A stretch of DNA of 64,000 nucleotides from Cellulomonas sp. Leaf395 (lineage in GTDB: Bacteria; Actinomycetota; Actinomycetes; Actinomycetales; Cellulomonadaceae). Position 1 is the stretch's first letter. Each line of letters begins with the position of its first letter. This document shows, one piece after another, positions 25,602-34,617 of the stretch. The notes beneath the pieces were generated by a model that had not been told where the DNA came from, made no database searches, and was given only the letters and a program-made list of their open reading frames with translations. A program made the position numbers and the translations under genes. The DNA lies in contig NZ_LMQI01000001.1 in assembly GCF_001424125.1 (NCBI RefSeq), positions 350,378-414,377 of the forward strand, in the 5' to 3' direction.

Positions 25602-26866
25602 GACTGGTCCGCCAGCGCCTCGATCTCGTCTGCCGCGCTGGGCTGCACGCGTGCCTCGGCGGCAAGCATCTGGGCTGCGTCGTGGGCGTTGGCGGTGAAG
25701 GTGGGCTCGTCGAGCACGCACCGGATGGCGGAGGCGATGCGGCCGGCCGTCGGGCGGCGGGTGAGCTGTACGCCGGCGGAGAGGCGAACCACACGCCGGG
25801 CGTTGGCACGCTGGTCGCGCCCCATGGGTAGGCAGACCAGCGGTACCCCGGCGGCGAGCGACTTCATGACCGTGCCGTGTCCGGCGTGGGTGACGACGAC
25901 CGCCGCCTCGCGCAGGACCTCCCGGTGCGGTGCGGCGGCGACAACTCTCACGTTGTGGCGTGCGGGAACGTCCCGCGGGTGCACTGCCTTGCCGGTGGTG
26001 ATCACCGCACGTACCGGCAGCGAGCCGAGCGCTGCGGCGACGGTCTGCAGCATGGCGGTCTGTCGCTGGTACACCGAGCTCATCGCGACGAGCACGAGCG
26101 GTCCGTCTCCGTCCGGACGCCAGTCCTCCGCCCGGCTGGACCAGTCCGGGTCGTCGAGCTGTGGCCCGACATAGCGGACGTTCGCCGGGAGCGGGGCGGG
26201 GTAGTCGAAGCCCGGGCTGCTCAGCACCAGCAGGCGGTCGAGCTGGTCCATCTGCCCGAACAGGTCCGTCACGGGCGGCAGGCCGTACCGGGCCCGCACC
26301 GTGTTCAACGGCCGGGCCATGAGCCTGGTCGCGAGCAGGGCGCCGTCGAGGGCCATCGCATCCCGCAGCCGTCCCAAGGGGCTGACCCCGGGTGACCACG
26401 AGGTCGCCAGCGGTGGCCGGCCCCGCACGGGCCGCACATAGAGGTTTGCCATCAGTCCGGCGCAGGGCAGACCCGACGCCAGCGCCCCGATCAGCAGCCC
26501 CGGGAGCATCGACTCGACCACCAGGGCGTGAGGCGAGTGCGTCCGTGCCGCCCGCAGAACGTCGTCGGCGAAGCGACCAGTGGCGTCACCGCTGGCGAAC
26601 CGTCGAGCCGTCTGGACCCGCTCACGTGGGCTTCCGTGCTCGAGCGCGGCGAAGGCGGCCGTCTGGTCGGCAACGGAGTCGAAGTGCGGCGCGGTCGTCC
26701 ACGGGGTGAACGCGCATCCCGCAGCCCGAGCCGACGGCCCGACGGTGGGATCTGCGAGGACGACGACCTCGTGCCCGCGGCGCACCAGCTCCGCGGCGAC
26801 ACCGAGCATCGGCGGCACGGTGCCGCCCGCGTCGAAGGCTGCCAGGAGCAGCCGAGCGCCGGTCAC
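25586..26866 (-). CDS. GT1-family glycosyltransferase (UGT/MGT type)
   Basis: A 426-residue cytoplasmic GT-B enzyme moving sugar from a nucleotide sugar to a small lipophilic acceptor. The N-terminal acceptor domain starts LLLAAFDAGGTVPPMLGVAAELVRRGHEVVVL. The C-terminal donor domain has the PSPG-like motif VVTHAGHGTVMKSLAAGVPL, then LPMGRDQRANARRV, close to macrolide and antibiotic glycosyltransferases. The start is GTG with only a weak GGGGAC upstream. The LacI gene lies 165 bp upstream on the same strand, so read-through is possible. No acceptor biosynthesis genes are nearby; detoxification of a foreign compound is plausible. Confidence 0.9.
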   Translation of the reverse strand: MTGARLLLAAFDAGGTVPPMLGVAAELVRRGHEVVVLADPTVGPSARAAGCAFTPWTTAPHFDSVADQTAAFAALEHGSPRERVQTARRFASGDATGRFADDVLRAARTHSPHALVVESMLPGLLIGALASGLPCAGLMANLYVRPVRGRPPLATSWSPGVSPLGRLRDAMALDGALLATRLMARPLNTVRARYGLPPVTDLFGQMDQLDRLLVLSSPGFDYPAPLPANVRYVGPQLDDPDWSSRAEDWRPDGDGPLVLVAMSSVYQRQTAMLQTVAAALGSLPVRAVITTGKAVHPRDVPARHNVRVVAAAPHREVLREAAVVVTHAGHGTVMKSLAAGVPLVCLPMGRDQRANARRVVRLSAGVQLTRRPTAGRIASAIRCVLDEPTFTANAHDAAQMLAAEARVQPSAADEIEALADQSYDAV

Positions 26867-27031
26867 GGTGGAGTCCCCTGCATGCGGCGTACCGACGGCA
26901 TGGTGCCTCCTGCTACCTCAGGCCTCCCTGGCCAGGGTATGACCCGTCCGCGCTCGCAGTCACCGTCGTCGTCCTGCGTATCGCGGGGTGCGCGCGGTCG
27001 TCGGTCTGCTGTGCGTGAGCCGGACCGCGGT

Positions 27032-28063
27032 TCAGCGCGGCGGGGGGGCGGTGCTCGCCCGGACGACGAGCTCCGTGGGAATCACCGTCAAGGCGGGCGG
27101 CGGGAGCGACCGTGACCGGAGCTGACCGACGACGAGGCTGATGAGCGCACGGCCGATGGCGGGGAAGTCCTGCCGGACGGTCGTCAGGGGCGGTGTGGTC
27201 CAGCCGCTGACGGCGATGTCATCGAAGCCCACCACGGACACGTCGTCAGGCACGCGGCGGCCCTGCTCGTGCAGCGCCCGCACGAGGCCGAGCGCCATCT
27301 CGTCGTTGCCGCAGAACACGGCGGTCACCTCGGGGTCGGCCGCGAGCCGCTTGCCTTCCTCGTAGCCGGAGCGCGCGCTCCAGTCCCCGTACACCGGCTC
27401 GGGTGGACGCATCCCGGCTTCCAGGAGGCAGCGGCGCCACGTGCCGCTGCGCACCAGGGCGTGCTCCGAGTCCTGCGGCCCAGCGAGGTGGTGCACGGTG
27501 CGGTGGCCCAGGCCGAGCAGGTGGCGGACCGCATCCTCGCTGCCTTGGACCTGGTCGGCGCTGACGGTGGGGTAGTGGCCCGCGAACTTGGAGAAGGACA
27601 CCGCCACCGGCATGCCGGCGGGGAGCGCCAGCGTCGCCGGCGACGCCTGCTCGGCCCGCATGATGACGAGGCCGTCGATGGCTTGGTGCGAGATGCGATG
27701 TGCTGCGCTCTCCCAGCTCTCCCGAGCCGGGTTGCGCACGTGCAGGAGCGTGACCGAGTAGTCCTCGAGCGCGGCGGCTTCGACAAGGGCCTCGGCGGTG
27801 AGGGCCTCGCCCGTGCGCTGGAAGCCGGTCGAGAGCACGCCGATGGCGCCGAACGTGCCGTTCCGCAGCGCCTGCGCCGCCCGGTTCGGCGAGTACCCGA
27901 GCTGGTCCATGGCCTGCATGACGCGTGCGCGGGTACTCGGTCGGACGGACTCGGCGCCCGTCGAGACGCGCGAGACTGTCTGGGGTGAGACGCCCGCGAG
28001 GCGGGCGACGTCGCCGATCGAGGGACCTGAGCGGCGGCGGCCAGGTGCTGACGCGGTTGTCAT
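27032..28063 (-). CDS. LacI family repressor of the beta-galactoside locus
   Basis: A 343-residue regulator. The HTH is SIGDVARLAGVSPQTVSRVSTGAESVRPSTR, with the hinge YSPNRAAQALRNG. The sugar-binding domain starts GAIGVLSTGFQRTGEALTAEAL. The start ATG (complement of 28061-28063) is 6 nt from TAGCAT, so the mRNA is probably leaderless. It is divergent from the binding protein. Two perfect TGGTGACGTCACCA operators lie between them, one 27 bp from its own start, so it should repress both the importer/beta-galactosidase operon and itself. The inducer is probably a galactoside. Confidence 0.94.
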   Translation of the reverse strand: MTTASAPGRRRSGPSIGDVARLAGVSPQTVSRVSTGAESVRPSTRARVMQAMDQLGYSPNRAAQALRNGTFGAIGVLSTGFQRTGEALTAEALVEAAALEDYSVTLLHVRNPARESWESAAHRISHQAIDGLVIMRAEQASPATLALPAGMPVAVSFSKFAGHYPTVSADQVQGSEDAVRHLLGLGHRTVHHLAGPQDSEHALVRSGTWRRCLLEAGMRPPEPVYGDWSARSGYEEGKRLAADPEVTAVFCGNDEMALGLVRALHEQGRRVPDDVSVVGFDDIAVSGWTTPPLTTVRQDFPAIGRALISLVVGQLRSRSLPPPALTVIPTELVVRASTAPPPR

Positions 28064-28089
28064 GGCGCGATGCTAGTGGGAAAGGGCGA

Positions 28090-28103
28090 TGGTGACGTCA
28101 CCA
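28090..28103. promoter_or_regulatory. LacI-family operator, proximal to repressor gene
   Basis: TGGTGACGTCACCA, a perfect 14-bp palindrome within ATGGTGACGTCACCAAT. It lies just upstream of the repressor's own -10 box and is identical to the second site at 28168, with the two centres 78 bp apart. The form, a TG...CA dyad with a central ACGT, fits LacI/GalR family operators. Confidence 0.85.
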
Positions 28104-28167
28104 ATGGCCCAGAATGCATGCCGGACCGTTACCAAAGCGTCGCCGAGCAGATCGGAACTCGCTGCTA

Positions 28168-28181
28168 TGGTGACGTCACCA
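28168..28181. promoter_or_regulatory. LacI-family operator, proximal to transport operon
   Basis: A second perfect TGGTGACGTCACCA, preceded by CTA and followed by AACGCTAG. It lies about 235 bp before the binding-protein ATG and just before the leader in which the small reading frame at 28200 begins, where it could block the operon promoter. Two sites 78 bp apart could also be joined by a tetramer through a short loop. Confidence 0.85.
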
Positions 28182-28199
28182 AACGCTAGAGAGGGTCGA

Positions 28200-28259
28200 G
28201 TGACGCCGTTGTTGCTCGTGGTCGGTGTGGACGAGACCCCTGTGGCGCGGAGCTGGTAA
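28200..28259 (+). CDS. Possible 19-aa leader reading frame in beta-galactoside operon
   Basis: GTG at 28200 is preceded by AGAGAGGG with 5-nt spacing, an excellent ribosome site, and opens a 19-codon frame (VTPLLLVVGVDETPVARSW) ending TAA at 28257-28259. It lies in the 230-bp leader between the operator and the binding-protein gene. It may be a regulatory leader peptide or chance; there is no homology to judge it by. The rest of the leader up to 28415 holds a short GCCGGCG/CGCCGGC-type hairpin near 28350-28375. Confidence 0.3.
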   Translation: MTPLLLVVGVDETPVARSW

Positions 28260-28415
28260 CCGACTGACCCTCAGCACGGCGCACGACCTCCAAACAGCAC
28301 AGTCGACCTATCCCGCTCACCCGCCGCGACGTAGCGTGGGGCGAGCGGGAGCCGGCGGCTCGGCGAGAGCCGGCGACGGTCCACGGGACGACCAACAGCA
28401 CGAAGGGATCACCCG

Positions 28416-29735
28416 ATGAAGAAGACACGCACGCTCGGCGCGCTGGGCGCCGTCTTGTCGTTGAGCCTCGCCCTCGCCGCATGCAGCGGCGGGGACGACG
28501 ACGCTGCGAGCGGCGACGGGGCCAGCGGGAGCGGTGAAGGCGGCGACAACACCTTGACGGTCTGGGCATGGGACCCGGCGTTCAACATCTACGCCCTCGA
28601 GGAGGCCGAGAAGGTCTTCCAGGCGGACAACCCGGACTTCAAGCTCGAGATCGTCGAGACGCCGTGGGACGACGTGCAGACCAAGCTGACCACGCTGGCC
28701 CAGTCGGGTGAGACCGACCAGCTGCCCGACATCTTCCTCATGCAGAACAACGCATTCCAGAAGAACGTCATCAACTACCCGGACATCTTCGCCGACTTCG
28801 CGGACTCCGACGTGGACTTCAGCGAGTTCCCCGAGTCCGTCGTCGCCTACTCCACGTACGAGGACGTCAACTACGGGGTGCCGTTCGACAACGGGACCGC
28901 GATCGGTGCGTACCGGACGGACATCCTCGAGCAGGCCGGCTACACGGTCGACGACTTCACCGACATCACGTGGGACGAGTTCCTCACGATCGGTAAGGAC
29001 GTGCTCGCCAAGACGGGCAAGCCGATGCTGACCGGCCAGGCCGGCTCGGCCGACACGATCATGATGATGCTGCAGAGCGCAGGAGCGAGCCTGTTCGACG
29101 ACGAGGGCAAGCCGACGATCACCGACAACGAGGCGCTGCTGGCCGCGATCGACATGTACGGGCAGATGGTCGACGCCGGCATCTATGTCGAGGTCAACTC
29201 GTGGGACGAGTACATCAACACGATCGTGAACTCGAACACGGCCGCTGTCGTCAACGGCATCTGGATCTCCGGGTCCATCCAGTCCGCCCCCGACCAGTCC
29301 GGCAAGTGGGCCGTCACCAACGTCCCGAAGCTCGATGGCGTCGACGGCGCGACCAACTACACGGCGAACGGCGGCTCGTCCTGGGCGATCACTCCGAATG
29401 GCAACGAAGCGCTCGCCAGCGACTTCCTGAACGCGACGTTCGCCGGCTCGACCGACTTCTACGACACGATCCTCCCGAAGTCCGGCGCGCTCGCCAACTG
29501 GCTTCCTGCGGGTGAGTCGGACGTCTACAACGAGCCGCAGGAGTTCTACGGCGGGCAGGCGATCTACGCCGACGTCCTGAAGTTCGCCGCAGAGGTGCCC
29601 AGCAACAACACGGGCGCGTACTACTACGAGGGTCGTGACGCCGTGAGCGTCGCCATCACCAACATCATGAACGGCACCGACCCGGCTGCCGCGCTCGAGG
29701 AGGCGCAGCAGACCGTCGAGTTCGCCATGGGGTGA
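28416..29735 (+). CDS. Sugar ABC transporter substrate-binding lipoprotein
   Basis: A 439-residue extracellular lipoprotein of the CUT1 sugar family. The signal peptide MKKTRTLGALGAVLSLSLAL ends in the lipobox LAAC; an Asp/Gly/Ser linker follows. The mature domain starts LTVWAWDPAFNIYALEEAE and contains the family pattern LPDIFLMQNNAFQKN. The start ATG follows AAGGGATC. It is the first structural gene of the operon with two permeases and a beta-galactosidase, so the likely cargo is lactose or another beta-galactoside. No ATPase gene is present; a shared MsiK-type ATPase elsewhere would be needed, which is common in actinobacteria. Confidence 0.95.
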   Translation: MKKTRTLGALGAVLSLSLALAACSGGDDDAASGDGASGSGEGGDNTLTVWAWDPAFNIYALEEAEKVFQADNPDFKLEIVETPWDDVQTKLTTLAQSGETDQLPDIFLMQNNAFQKNVINYPDIFADFADSDVDFSEFPESVVAYSTYEDVNYGVPFDNGTAIGAYRTDILEQAGYTVDDFTDITWDEFLTIGKDVLAKTGKPMLTGQAGSADTIMMMLQSAGASLFDDEGKPTITDNEALLAAIDMYGQMVDAGIYVEVNSWDEYINTIVNSNTAAVVNGIWISGSIQSAPDQSGKWAVTNVPKLDGVDGATNYTANGGSSWAITPNGNEALASDFLNATFAGSTDFYDTILPKSGALANWLPAGESDVYNEPQEFYGGQAIYADVLKFAAEVPSNNTGAYYYEGRDAVSVAITNIMNGTDPAAALEEAQQTVEFAMG

Positions 29736-29742
29736 TGCTAGG

Positions 29743-29780
29743 GCGGGCGGCGGAGGCCAGTCCACGGCTCCGCCGCCCGC
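29743..29780 (+). terminator. Intercistronic hairpin after binding-protein gene
   Basis: GCGGGCGGCGGAG (29743-29755) pairs perfectly with CTCCGCCGCCCGC (29768-29780) around a 12-nt loop. It starts 8 bp after the binding-protein stop and has no T-run. Such hairpins usually protect the 3' end of the binding-protein message or allow partial read-through, giving more binding protein than permease. Confidence 0.75.
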
Positions 29781-29821
29781 ACTCTGCCCTGTCCGTCACC
29801 ACGAAGAAGAGGTGATGCTGC

Positions 29822-30799
29822 GTGTCTGCTCCCACCGCACCAACCGAGGGCCGCGCGCCGGACGCGCCCCCTCAAGGGACGAAGAAGTCCCGTCCAACCA
29901 GGCTGCCCAAGACGCCACTGTCGGCGATACAGCGCCGTCGCAGCCTGACCGGGTGGGCGTTCATCGTGCCCGCCGCATTCATCATCGTGCTGGTCAACTT
30001 CTGGCCGATGTTCGAGGCGCTCCTCCTGTCTTTTCAGACGGGACGCGGGACCCAGCTGAGCTGGGCAGACCCGCTGTTGTTGAACTATCAGCGGCTGTTC
30101 CAGGACGAGACGTTCCGGCTGACGCTCGCCACGACGTTCATCTACCTGATCATCCAGGTGCCGATCATGCTGGTGCTCGCGATGGTGCTGGCGAACCTGC
30201 TCAACGCGCCGTGGCTCAAGTACAAGGGATTCTGGCGGACGGCGATCTTCCTGCCGTGCGCGGTGGGCCTGGTGTCGTACTCGCTGGTGTTCCGGCAGAT
30301 GTTCGCGACGGACGGCCTCGCCAACGACCTGCTCATAAACTTCGGGATCCTCGATGATCCCGTCAACTGGCTCGGCCAGACGGGCACCGCCCGGATGGTG
30401 ATCATCCTGGGCCTGCTGTGGCGCTGGACCGGCTACAACATGATCTTCTTCCTGGCCGCCCTGCAGAACATCGACCGGTCGACTCTGGAAGCTGCCCGCG
30501 TCGATGGTGCAAACGGGTTCAAGACCTTCTGGTACGTGACCATGCCGCAGCTCAAGCCCATCATCCTGCTCTGCGCGATCCTGTCGACCAATGGAACGCT
30601 GCAGATGTTCGACGAGTCGTACAACCTCACCAACGGTGGCCCCGGGAACACGACGATGACGGTGTCGCACTACCTGTACAACGTGTCGTTCCGGAACAGC
30701 CCGAACTTCGGATACGCGGCTGCGATCTCCTACGCGATCCTCATCATCGTGGCCGTGCTGGCCGCCATTCAAATGAAGGTGGGCGACAAGCGTGACTAG
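29822..30799 (+). CDS. Sugar ABC transporter permease (MalF-like)
   Basis: A 325-residue permease with six predicted helices after a 40-residue Pro/Lys-rich cytoplasmic start. The first helix is LTGWAFIVPAAFIIVLVNFWP. The EAA loop is EAARVDGANGFKTFWYVTMP. The C-terminal NGGPGNTTMTVSHYLYN is typical of the CUT1 permease-1 subunit. The start GTG 29822 has GAAGAGG nine nt upstream. It overlaps the second permease by 8 bp. Confidence 0.95.
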   Translation: MSAPTAPTEGRAPDAPPQGTKKSRPTRLPKTPLSAIQRRRSLTGWAFIVPAAFIIVLVNFWPMFEALLLSFQTGRGTQLSWADPLLLNYQRLFQDETFRLTLATTFIYLIIQVPIMLVLAMVLANLLNAPWLKYKGFWRTAIFLPCAVGLVSYSLVFRQMFATDGLANDLLINFGILDDPVNWLGQTGTARMVIILGLLWRWTGYNMIFFLAALQNIDRSTLEAARVDGANGFKTFWYVTMPQLKPIILLCAILSTNGTLQMFDESYNLTNGGPGNTTMTVSHYLYNVSFRNSPNFGYAAAISYAILIIVAVLAAIQMKVGDKRD

Positions 30800-31604
30800 G
30801 ACAACACTTCGCCGGATCCCCGCATACGTGTTCCTGTCGGTCGCCGTCGTTCTGTCGGTCTTCCCGCTCTACTTCATGGCTGTCTCGGCGACGAACACGA
30901 GCAACGACGTCGTGGCGTCCAAGCTGCTGCCGGGCGGCCACCTCGTCGAGAACTTCCAGACGCTCGTCAGCTCCCAACCCCTGTGGTCGGCGTCCTACCA
31001 CTCGGCGGTCAATGCCATCGCGACGACCGTGCTCGCCCTGATTCTGTGCTCGATCGCCGGGTACGCGTTCGAGATCTACCACTCGCGGGCGAAGGACAGT
31101 GTCATGGCCTTCCTGCTCCTGGCGATCATGATCCCGTTCGCGGCAACGATGATCCCGTTGTTCCGCCTCTTCGCGGATCTGGGAATGGTGAACTCGACGC
31201 TCGCGGTCATCCTGCCCTTGGTCGCGACGCCGTTCCTGATCCTGCTGTTCCGGCAGGCATCGCGCTCGTTCCCGCACGAGATCATCGAGGCGGCGCGCCT
31301 CGACGGGCTGGGCGAGGTGAGCATCTTCGCGCGCATCTACCTGCCCACGATGAAGCCAACCCTTGCTGCTGCGGGTGTCATCACCTTTCTGTTCTCGTGG
31401 AACAACTTCTTGTGGCCGAAGGTGATTCTCGTCGACAACGCGTACCAGACCCTGCCGATGCTGCTCTCGAACATGCGCGCCGGGTACGTCACCGACTACG
31501 GAAGCCTCATGCTCGCCGTGCTCATCGTGTCGGTGCCGACGATGGTCGTCTTCCTCGCGCTGCAGCGCCACTTTGCCGAGGGCGTCACGGGGGCCATCAA
31601 GTGA
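30792..31604 (+). CDS. Sugar ABC transporter permease (MalG-like)
   Basis: A 270-residue permease, partner of the preceding one. The N-terminal helix is IPAYVFLSVAVVLSVFPLYFMAVSAT, the EAA loop EAARLDGLGEVSIFARIYLP, and the C-terminal SWNNFLWPKVIL stretch is diagnostic of CUT1 subunit 2. The start ATG/GTG at 30792 lies within the end of the upstream gene, and its stop overlaps the beta-galactosidase GTG by 4 bp, so transport and hydrolysis are translationally coupled. Confidence 0.95.
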   Translation: MTRTTLRRIPAYVFLSVAVVLSVFPLYFMAVSATNTSNDVVASKLLPGGHLVENFQTLVSSQPLWSASYHSAVNAIATTVLALILCSIAGYAFEIYHSRAKDSVMAFLLLAIMIPFAATMIPLFRLFADLGMVNSTLAVILPLVATPFLILLFRQASRSFPHEIIEAARLDGLGEVSIFARIYLPTMKPTLAAAGVITFLFSWNNFLWPKVILVDNAYQTLPMLLSNMRAGYVTDYGSLMLAVLIVSVPTMVVFLALQRHFAEGVTGAIK

Positions 31605-34600
31605 CCTTCGACCTCGACCGCATCGCCGACCCCGAGTACGTCAAGGAGAACAGGCTCGACCCGCATTCCGACCACCGGTGGTTCGCCTCCCCGCAGGAGG
31701 CGGCGACCGGGACGAGCTCCTTCGAGCAGTCGCTCAACGGGCTGTGGAAGCTGCACTACGCGAAGAGCCCTGCCTTCGTCGTCCCCGGCTTCGAGCGGGT
31801 GGACGTCGACGACTCCGGCTGGGACGACGTGCCGGTACCCGCCCATCTGCAGCTGCTCGGCTACGACCGCCCGCAGTACACCAACGTGCAGTACCCGTGG
31901 GACGGCTACGAGCAGCTCGAGCCCGGGCAGGTGCCCCAGCGGTACAACCCCGTGGCGACGTACCGCCGCACGTTCACCCTCGAGCACCCGCTCGAGGATG
32001 GCGAGCGGCTGAGCGTCAGCTTCCACGGCGCGGAGAGCGCCGTGGCCGTGTGGCTGAACGGCGCCTACGTCGGCTACGGGACGGACTCGTTCACTCCGTC
32101 GGAGTTCGACCTCACCGACGCGTTGGTCGACGGGGAGAACCTCATCGTGGCGCAGGTGGTCCGGTGGAGCGCCGGGTCGTGGATCGAGGACCAGGACTTC
32201 TTCCGGTTCTCGGGCCTGTTCCGGGACGTCGTCCTGTACCGCCGGCCCAGCGTGCACGTCGAGGACGTCCGAGTGGTGACCGACGTCGCCGACGACCTCT
32301 CCGAGGCGACGGTGCGCGTGCGCGTCGTGCTGGCCGGCGAAGGCCGGGTGGACGCAGGGATCGACGGTGCCGGAGAGCTCGATGGCGACGACGAGCTCGT
32401 CGTCCGCATCGAGAACCCGCGGCTGTGGAGCACGGAGGACCCTCACCTGTACGACCTCACGCTCGACGTGCACGACGCGTCGGGCCGCCTGACCGAGCAC
32501 GTCCCTGTACGGGTGGGCGTGCGCCGGTTCGGCATCGAGGACGGCCTGCTGAAGGTCAACGGGTCCCGCGTGGTCTTCAACGGGGTGAACCGGCACGACT
32601 TCGGCCTGCAGGGTCGCGTCATGACCCGTGAGCAGACGGAGGCCGACATCCGGCTCCTGAAGCGGCTGAACATCAACGCGGTGCGGACCAGCCACTACCC
32701 GAACAACTCGTACTTCTACGAGCTGTGCGATGAGTACGGCCTGTACGTCATCGACGAGATGAACCTCGAGTCGCACGGGATGTGGGACCGGGTGCGGTTC
32801 GGTGGGGCGGGGGTCGAGGAGGCGCTGCCCGGGGACCGCCCCGAGTGGTTGCCCACCCTGCTCGACCGCGCCGCAAGCATGCTGGAGCGGGACAAGAACC
32901 ACCCGAGCGTCGTCATGTGGTCGTGCGGCAACGAGTCGTTCGGTGGGACGGACATCCTGGAGGTCTCGGAGTACTTCCGTCGCCAGGACTCCCGGCCGGT
33001 GCACTACGAAGGCGTCCACTGGGACCCGCGGCACCCGCAGACGACCGATGTCGTCTCGCGGATGTACGCGCCGGCCGCCGAGATCGAGGAGTTCCTCGCG
33101 ACGCACCGCGACAAGCCCTACCTGCTGTGCGAGTACGCCCACTCGATGGGCAACTCGTTCGGAGCAGTCCACAAGTACGTCGACCTCGCCTACCGTGAGC
33201 CGCTGTTCCAGGGGGGCTTCATCTGGGACTTCGCGGATCAGGCACTGCGGCGCACCGACTCCGCTGGTCGCGAGTACTTCGGGTACGGCGGTGACTTCGG
33301 TGACGCGCCGCACGACTCGGACTTCAGCGGCAACGGCATCGTCTTCGCCGATCGCACCCTCAAGCCGATCGCCCAGGAGGTGCGCTACCTCTATCAGGGC
33401 TACCGGCTGACGGTCAGCGAGGACAAGGTCACGGTCGAGAACCGTCACCTCGCCACCCCGTCGTCGGCGCACGAGTGCGTGGTGACCGTGGCCCGGGAGG
33501 GCCGGGTGCTCCAGGAGGAGGTGCTCGAGACTGCCGTCCCACCCGGGGCTTCGCAGGTCTACGCCCTTCCCGTCACGGTGCCGACCGCACCAGGGGAGTA
33601 CACCGTCGACGTGTCCTTCCGGCTGCGTCGCACCACCCGCTGGGCGTCGGCCGGGCACGAGGTGGCGCACGAGCAGACGGTCGTGGTCGTCGCGGGCTCC
33701 GCGCCGGCACGCCGGGCCGCCGCGCCGGAGGTCGTCTACGGCATCCACAACGTGGGCGTGCGAGGGCGGCACTTCACGGTCCTGTTCTCACGGCTGCACG
33801 GAGGGCTGGTCTCGTACCGCTACGGGCTGTCGCACGACGGCGGCCGCGAGCTGCTGCGCTCGGTCCCCCAGCCGAGTTTCTGGCACGCGCCCACCTCCAA
33901 CGAGCGCGGGTGGGGCGCCCCCGCGCAAGATGGCGCGTGGCTCGTCGCCAGCCGGTATGCGACGGCCGTCCGCGGCCCCGACGAGCCCGCGGTCGAGCAG
34001 ACCGACGACGGCGTGCGCGTCCGCTTCCGGTACGAGCTGCCCACCGCACCGGCGGGGGAGTGCGAGCTCTCCTACCTGGTGGATGGTGACGGTCGCGTCG
34101 AGGTGAGCCTCACGGTGCGACCCGGCGCAGGGTTGTCGGACATGCCGGAGCTCGGTCTCCTCCTGGCGACCGACAAGGCGTTCCACCGCCTGCGCTGGTA
34201 CGGGGACGGGCCCGAGGAGTCCTATGTCGACCGTCGAGCAGGCGCTCGGCTGGGTGTGTGGGAGGCCGACGTCCGAACCGCGCTCACGCCGTACCTGCGT
34301 CCGCAGGAGGCGGGCAGCCGGACCGGCGTGCGCTGGGCCACCGTGACCGACGAGCAAGGTGCTGGTCTGCGGGTGGAGTCGGACCACGGCATGGAGCTGT
34401 CGGCGCTGCCCTGGACGCCGTTCGAGATCGAGAACGCCGCGCACCACACCGAGCTGCCGCCGATCTACCAGACGGTCCTGCGGCCGGCGCTCCAGCGCCG
34501 CGGGGTCGGCGGCGACGACTCCTGGGGTGCGCAGACCCATCCCGAGTACCGACTGCCGACGGATACCGAGCTGACGTTCCGGTTCGCGTTCCGCGGACTC

Positions 34601-34606
34601 CTCTAG
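31601..34606 (+). CDS. lacZ: Beta-galactosidase, glycoside hydrolase family 2
   Basis: A 1001-residue LacZ-type enzyme hydrolysing terminal beta-galactosides to galactose. In order: sugar-binding jelly-roll (YTNVQYPW to SFTPSEFDLT), an Ig-like domain, the TIM barrel with the acid/base Glu445 in MWSCGNES and the nucleophile Glu511 in LLCEYAHSMGNS, a second Ig-like domain, and the C-terminal beta-sandwich (Bgal_small_N, LRWYGDGPEESYVDR). HYPNNSYFYELCDEYG matches the GH2 signature region. There is no signal peptide, so it acts on imported sugar. The start GTG 31601 overlaps the permease stop by 4 bp. Length matches E. coli LacZ. Confidence 0.97.
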   Translation: MTFDLDRIADPEYVKENRLDPHSDHRWFASPQEAATGTSSFEQSLNGLWKLHYAKSPAFVVPGFERVDVDDSGWDDVPVPAHLQLLGYDRPQYTNVQYPWDGYEQLEPGQVPQRYNPVATYRRTFTLEHPLEDGERLSVSFHGAESAVAVWLNGAYVGYGTDSFTPSEFDLTDALVDGENLIVAQVVRWSAGSWIEDQDFFRFSGLFRDVVLYRRPSVHVEDVRVVTDVADDLSEATVRVRVVLAGEGRVDAGIDGAGELDGDDELVVRIENPRLWSTEDPHLYDLTLDVHDASGRLTEHVPVRVGVRRFGIEDGLLKVNGSRVVFNGVNRHDFGLQGRVMTREQTEADIRLLKRLNINAVRTSHYPNNSYFYELCDEYGLYVIDEMNLESHGMWDRVRFGGAGVEEALPGDRPEWLPTLLDRAASMLERDKNHPSVVMWSCGNESFGGTDILEVSEYFRRQDSRPVHYEGVHWDPRHPQTTDVVSRMYAPAAEIEEFLATHRDKPYLLCEYAHSMGNSFGAVHKYVDLAYREPLFQGGFIWDFADQALRRTDSAGREYFGYGGDFGDAPHDSDFSGNGIVFADRTLKPIAQEVRYLYQGYRLTVSEDKVTVENRHLATPSSAHECVVTVAREGRVLQEEVLETAVPPGASQVYALPVTVPTAPGEYTVDVSFRLRRTTRWASAGHEVAHEQTVVVVAGSAPARRAAAPEVVYGIHNVGVRGRHFTVLFSRLHGGLVSYRYGLSHDGGRELLRSVPQPSFWHAPTSNERGWGAPAQDGAWLVASRYATAVRGPDEPAVEQTDDGVRVRFRYELPTAPAGECELSYLVDGDGRVEVSLTVRPGAGLSDMPELGLLLATDKAFHRLRWYGDGPEESYVDRRAGARLGVWEADVRTALTPYLRPQEAGSRTGVRWATVTDEQGAGLRVESDHGMELSALPWTPFEIENAAHHTELPPIYQTVLRPALQRRGVGGDDSWGAQTHPEYRLPTDTELTFRFAFRGLL

Positions 34607-34617
34607 GCGCTCCACGT

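Noticed and set aside
31496..33772. A 758-codon minus-strand frame opposite lacZ
   Set aside because: Runs across the lacZ catalytic domain with His/Val/Arg-rich composition; no family features.
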